The notes below the pieces were generated by a model that saw only the letters and a list, made by a program, of their open reading frames with translations, had not been told where the DNA came from and ran no database searches. Below are positions 59,601 to 64,000 of a DNA stretch of 64,000 nucleotides, in pieces. Source of the stretch: Flammulina velutipes (Eukaryota > Basidiomycota > Agaricomycetes > Agaricales > Physalacriaceae); NCBI GenBank assembly GCA_011800155.1, contig CM022369.1, positions 1,612,001 to 1,676,000 on the forward strand. The letters are read 5' to 3'. A program made the position numbers and the translations under genes. The stretch's first letter is position 1. Every line of letters begins with the position of its first letter.

Positions 59601-60258
59601 TCAAGACACCATGGGGTAATCCCGGGCCTTGAACCTCTCGTCGGACACGTCGCTCAGTTGCTTGATGGCGTCAGCCTGCGAGCGATTGGATAGTAACGCC
59701 CCAATAGCCATGGATGGCCGTGCTGAGCGTGGCGAGTCCGGGATAGAAGATGACGATGAAACGGGAGAGTAGGGTGACGGCGGTTGGCGTGGTGGCGAAT
59801 GCGAGGCTCGGTGGCGTCTTCGAGACTCATTCATCGGTGCCAACGTGTAGGGCGAATGACTTCGATGATGATGGTGGGCGACGTGGCGAGGACTGCGTTT
59901 GGATGGAGGCACACTGTGAACATGGGATGGAGAATGCACCGAAGTCGAGGGAGTAGGGTAATAATGCTCGTGCATTTGAGGGGAGGGAGAATATGAATAT
60001 TGCTGTGATTCAAGTAGTGTCCGGCAGAGCGCCGTGCGATTTGAGAGACTCTGCTCTTCGGCGGCTTTCGCGTTGAGCATGGCAAGCAACATGTCACGGT
60101 CGCCGTCGCCCTTAGCACGGTAGGCACTGAGGATCTCCCTTAGTGAAGGTGGAGGAGGCTACAATAAATGTTAGAACATTGTGTGGACTAAGTCAAGGCA
60201 AACTAACCTGGTTGACGAGGTCACGGGCAGCGGCATAGAGGTCGACTTGTGCGGACAT
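59601..60258 (-). CDS. Uncharacterised His/Ser/Pro-rich protein
   Basis: About 200 residues in two exons; ATG 60258 gives MSAQVDLYAAARDLVNQ, then an intron to PPPPSLREILSAYRAKGDGD, RDMLLAMLNAKAAEEQSLSN. This N-terminal 60 residues is helical and probably the conserved part. The rest is disordered: Ser/Pro/His-rich (SKRSPRHVAHHHHRSHSPYT). It ends DERFKARDYPMVS at 59601. The pattern of short conserved helix plus disordered tail resembles fungal regulators, but I recognise no family. Divergent from the exonuclease gene at 60487. Confidence 0.6.
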
Positions 60259-60486
60259 GGGATGATGTTCGGGGCGCCATAGCCTCCAGACGTCTGTCTT
60301 TTAAATGGCTTCGCTATTTTTGCCCAGCCCAAGCTTTTCTGAAGCAAATGCCAAGAGCATTCTTTAAATGCCAGCGGATATCGGCCATCACGTGTGTTGC
60401 GTCCTAAAATTGACACGAACGAAGCTTGTGCGAGACCGACAACGTTCAACGTTGAAGTCAGACCACCGGCAACACTGACTCAACCG

Positions 60487-61532
60487 ATGGAAAGCGAGGA
60501 AGCAAAAAAGCCAATGTATCGCTGGAGTACATCAGCACAGCCTCATTATATCACCAGAGTCGACATAGCAGACGATATTGTCGCCACTCATCTCTCAACT
60601 TACACTGGTGCGGTCGGCTTTGATCTTGAATGGCCACCTTCATTCGTTAAGGGATCCGTTGAAAAGCCCGTCTCTCTGGTGCAAATCGCTACTGCGGACG
60701 CCACATTTCTTTTTCAGATCTCGGCGATGGTTGCATTCCCTTCCCAGCTTAAAAGCTTCTTGGAAAACCCAGAGATTCTCAAGGCGGGTGTCGGTATACA
60801 ACGTTAGTCTCATCTGTCTGTATATCACCTCATAACCCTCATACAAAGAATCATTATAGACGACGTCAAAAAGCTCTTCCAAGATCGGCAGGTTTCTGTT
60901 CTTTCATGCGTAGATCTGAGCCTCTTGGCTCGTTCGGTTGACAACGGGAGATGGAAAGGTCGTTATAGAGACCCAATAGGTCTGGCTAGACTTGCCGATG
61001 TATACCTCGACACATCTCTTCTCAAAGGCAAGATCTCTCGCTCAAATTGGGCTGGGACGTTGTCCGAACAGCAACAGCTTTGTAAATATTCTACAGCACT
61101 AGCTGGACCATTCTCATTCACTCTACGCACATAGATGCTGCCAATGATGCGCACGCTGGTTATGCCGTCTATACCCATCTACGTTCAATCGATTCACAAT
61201 CGGTGGATCCCACGTACTACAGCTTCCACGCAATCAGAGGACGACTATACAAAATTCAGACCGCCCAACTCTCTTCTTCTAGTCATGATCATTTATGGGG
61301 ACTTTCATCTGCGCTTCAACAATGGTTCCCTTCCAACCCAAACTACGACCCAGGTCCACCCCCAGATGCCAAGCCGTTTAAGACTCATCGTGCTATTGGG
61401 TCAGGAACCAGTTCAACGCCACATCTTAGCGATGCACCCCATACCCCGCCGCCAAGTACCAGAGGCCGTCACCGTCCAAGAAACCAAGCCCGTCAGCGGG
61501 CTCCTCGTACGGCTGACCGTGTGGATCAATAG
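60487..61532 (+). CDS. 3'-5' exonuclease of the WRN/RNase D type (DEDDy)
   Basis: About 310 residues from three exons. I start at ATG 60487 (MESEEAKKPMYRWSTSAQPH); the open frame runs upstream but only from a GTG. Catalytic motifs are intact: Exo I GAVGFDLEWPPSF (Asp, Glu), Exo II LKAGVGIQHDVKKLFQD (Asp), Exo III YAANDAHAGYAVY (Tyr and Asp of DEDDy). Introns are at 60804-60859 and 61082-61131; the second falls inside the motif III codon Y. It should degrade nucleic acid 3' to 5'; WRN-like proteins act in DNA repair, but an RNA role is possible. The C-terminal 100 residues are low complexity. This is in clear contrast to the pseudo-exonuclease at 50361-51847. Confidence 0.9.
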
Positions 61533-63856
61533 AGGTCCGTGCTGTCACTGCTTGTGCCTTTATCCAACTTGTCTTCCGCCTATGGACCAACGGAATTGGA
61601 TGTACGTACATTCACCCGGACCAGAATAGTTTGAGCTACTGTTTGTCTTTTTCCCTTATTCAATATGCGTCTCCGTTCGCCTATATACAGCGTCACGCCA
61701 TTGGTGCTGGAAAGTAATAGGACACTACATACCTGACTGGACTATATTTAGCGACCGAAACTCACTAGCTATTGTACCTCACTGACACGTGACAGTCGCT
61801 GCGGCTATGTACAGTATTGCAGAAATCAAAGAAGACAATAAAAGGTCCATCTGAGCTCGAGTTACTCATATAAGTGTTGCAAGTCCTACACCTGGTCAGC
61901 TATGTAGCGCTCTGATTTTAATTGAGATTCAATGTGTTCCGGAACCATAGCTATGGTCCATTCATCATTGTTTGGCCTAAGTAAGTAGTACGTTCGAGAT
62001 GACTAGTACTTCGGAGTTACTAAGAAGCTCTGCAACGTGGCGCACTTGCCAGAAGAACATGATGCGATGAAATGAGGGTTCAAAGAATCCATTCACCTAC
62101 TGTGAGAGACCCCAGTTGGCCCACATAAGCCGCATCGGAGGCGTATAGTTAGGAAATGGAAACCGACCCAGTAGAATTTGGAAACACGGCATAGAGTGGC
62201 CTGCTTATTACCGGTTATTAACTGTTGTGATAGGTTAATACATCAACGAACGAGGCAATGATAGAATCCTACGATGCGCGGGGTTCTATATCACGACCAA
62301 AGGATGAGAAACCCTACGATCATGTAGGCGCACCGGATGCAGCGGACGGTACTACGTAGTGTACTGACGTATTTGTTGACGCTGGCGCCAATTGCTTGAA
62401 TTGGCGGTCATCGTTTAACGTTTAGCTATCAATGAGGAAGTTCGCAATGTTGAGGATGTAGCGGAATGCATTTTTCCATTGGCGCCTAGTCCTAAGTCGA
62501 TCCCCAAGAACTGTTATTATCTTCGGACTATCCAGAAGGTAGGGAAGCGAGAGTCTAATTATGCTGTAAATAGTGACTCGAAAGGCTTCAATATTGGCAC
62601 GTAGCACATACCGTCAATAACTTCGTCCAAGCTGCGTTAGGATATGCGCATTATGGCACAGCCTACATAATGAACAACGTTAGTAGGTACTTAATTGTTT
62701 TTACCAGATCCAGTAGTAGGTGATGGTATATTCGATATGCATCCCTCAAGACACTATGCACCGTCCCAAATGGACGATGAGAAACCCTACGTTTTATTGT
62801 ACGTGTTTCTTCCCTAAGCTCTCGCCTAATCATCCGACTACAGCTGGAAGGGGATTCGTCAGCATCACCTGAATAATTTCTCGTTCGCCAGACACATCGA
62901 TGTCCGTCGCCACAGCAGGGCAATCGTTCGAGAAGATCCTGATGAAAATGGGCTTACAGGCCTTAAGCAGTTTTCAGCACCAATTTACCTCACAAACTCC
63001 TTGTCCGTAGCATTAATGGACGGTACGCCACCGTTATACCAACCCCCAAAGAAGACAGACACAGAAGAATGCACCGGTATTACGTCGATGGCGGAGTGCT
63101 ATTGTCGATGGTTCGTTCATCTGTGTGTATCGGAGCGGTGAATACACCTAGTAGAAACCTAAAGTCTTGACTCTTCTGTAAGTTGGCTGTATCGCTTTGA
63201 ACTTCCCTCCGTATGAATTCCGACCGTAGTAGCTGGGATGGAATCGCATCCTCGTGATCGGTGTTCGTATAAAATCGGAAGTGGATATTAATCCGACGGC
63301 CTGCCAGTGAAGAGAATGCTGGTAATCACAATCAGTTATTTACACACCAAACTTACATTGTGATACATTGGGTTCTTCCAAGTTAGATCGTCGAGAAGAG
63401 CAAAGCTAGAAAAAAATATCCCCAGGTAATTGTATAAACGAAAGGAGGAGTATAGCTGGCGAAAGGACATCAAGTCGTTGTGCGGTTAAGGGGTACTGGG
63501 CTATATGCAATTCAGTTGGGACTTGAAATGGTAGTACGAGGCACTGACGGGGACCTTCAAGAACTAGAAGTTACGAAGTATGCTTATCTCGTTCCACGAT
63601 GACTTGCAAGAATTGAAATGATGCTGGCCACATTTCGCGCGAGACTCGCTTTGACGCACATAGAACTAGATAGAAGACAAATGGGTCATGCACATAGAAT
63701 AACTGTGAGACCTACTTTTGGTTCAACCGCTGAAACCATAAGCGATCGATAAGCAACTGAAGGAACATGTATCCGCGGTGCATGGGATAACGGTAAATTC
63801 ACAACATCTATATACACAAGGTCGAGAGAAGCAGGCGACTGACAAAGAGAAAGTAA
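61533..63856. other. 2.3-kb gene-poor region before CK2 alpha
   Basis: No convincing gene. Minus strand about 63080-63480 has a coding-like stretch (MSFRQLYSSFRLYNYLGIFF from 63476 on, then INIHFRFYTNTDHEDAIPS and DFRFLLGVFTAPIHTDER), but frames change and no family is clear. The 16-bp GATGAGAAACCCTACG occurs at 62303-62318 and again at 62776-62791. A hairpin with 8-bp arms (CGCCAATT) lies at 62386-62406. These may be remains of a mobile element. Confidence 0.4.
62386..62406. repeat. Small palindromic hairpin
   Basis: CGCCAATT, five-base loop GCTTG, then AATTGGCG, a perfect 8-bp stem. It lies in the gene-poor region. Its role is unknown; it is too short to be remarkable alone. Confidence 0.5.
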
Positions 63857-64000
63857 TCACTCTGACAATACAGAATCCCCTTCACCAGACTGGCCATTTC
63901 TGATAGGAACTGAAAATAGGTCAGCGTACAGAAATGTAATCATTGGGCGTTACATACGGAAGTACGGCTGTGCTTGAGCCTCGCGCGCTGTCAATCGCTC
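63857..64000 (-). CDS. Casein kinase 2 alpha catalytic subunit, C-terminal end only
   Basis: The minus strand at the right edge encodes ERLTAREAQAQPYF, the end of the CK2 alpha kinase domain (subdomain XI), then intron 63911-63957 and LPIRNGQSGEGDSVLSE with the stop at 63857-63859. RLTA.EA.AHPYF is the family signature; here Gln replaces the usual His. The rest of the gene lies beyond base 64000. The kinase phosphorylates acidic Ser/Thr sites. Identification rests on these 30 residues. Confidence 0.75.

Overview
This window is nuclear DNA of a filamentous basidiomycete, most likely a mushroom-forming Agaricomycete. The support is dense protein genes cut by many 46-58 nt introns with GT(R)NGT/YAG ends, very short intergenic gaps, tRNA genes with short introns after position 37, and homologues typical of fungi (BLM10, Rxt3, MET4/CYS3-type bZIP, CSN6). 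About 35 protein genes and six tRNA genes are supported. No operon, CRISPR array, phage or prokaryotic signal is present. All splice models were made by eye from reading frame, splice sites and remembered family conservation.

0-9 kb: a secreted glycerophosphodiester phosphodiesterase (partial), a CYS3/MET4-like bZIP factor, NPL4, a WW-domain protein divergent from the mitochondrial octanoyltransferase LIP2, and a PhnP-like metallo-beta-lactamase protein. 9-22.3 kb: a PRELI/UPS lipid-transfer protein divergent from RIC1, then the Rpd3L subunit Rxt3, CSN6, an unknown protein and MCM5. Six tRNA genes (two Arg-ACG, two Lys-CUU, two Lys-UUU) are scattered among them. 22.3-34.9 kb: a C2H2 zinc-finger protein, mitoribosomal mL60 (MRPL31) divergent from SF3A1, Mediator MED6, AP-3 sigma, ecdysoneless/SGT1 divergent from V-ATPase subunit F, and TIM21. 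34.9-40.5 kb: a 369 bp MITE directly upstream of TIM21, histone H3, a large unknown membrane-anchored protein, TSNAX divergent from a HIT protein. 40.6-53.7 kb: the giant proteasome activator BLM10/PA200, an RXT2-like protein, a REXO4-like exonuclease fold that has lost its catalytic residues, and biotin synthase. 53.7-64 kb: a BTG/Tob-domain protein, ribosomal protein eS27, a RING-like fragment, an unknown low-complexity protein, a WRN/RNase D-type exonuclease, a 2.3 kb gene-poor stretch, and the 3' end of casein kinase 2 alpha at the right edge.

The genes are mostly unrelated housekeeping functions (mitochondrial import, lipoate, biotin, splicing, transcription, replication, proteolysis) and do not form a metabolic cluster. 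The most unusual observations are the pseudo-exonuclease (50361-51847), the MITE forming the TIM21 promoter, the 8-nt terminal exon that completes the BLM10 HbYX tail, and the Lys/Arg tRNA set with intron-length diversification and inverted copies. I found no clearly novel multi-gene system.
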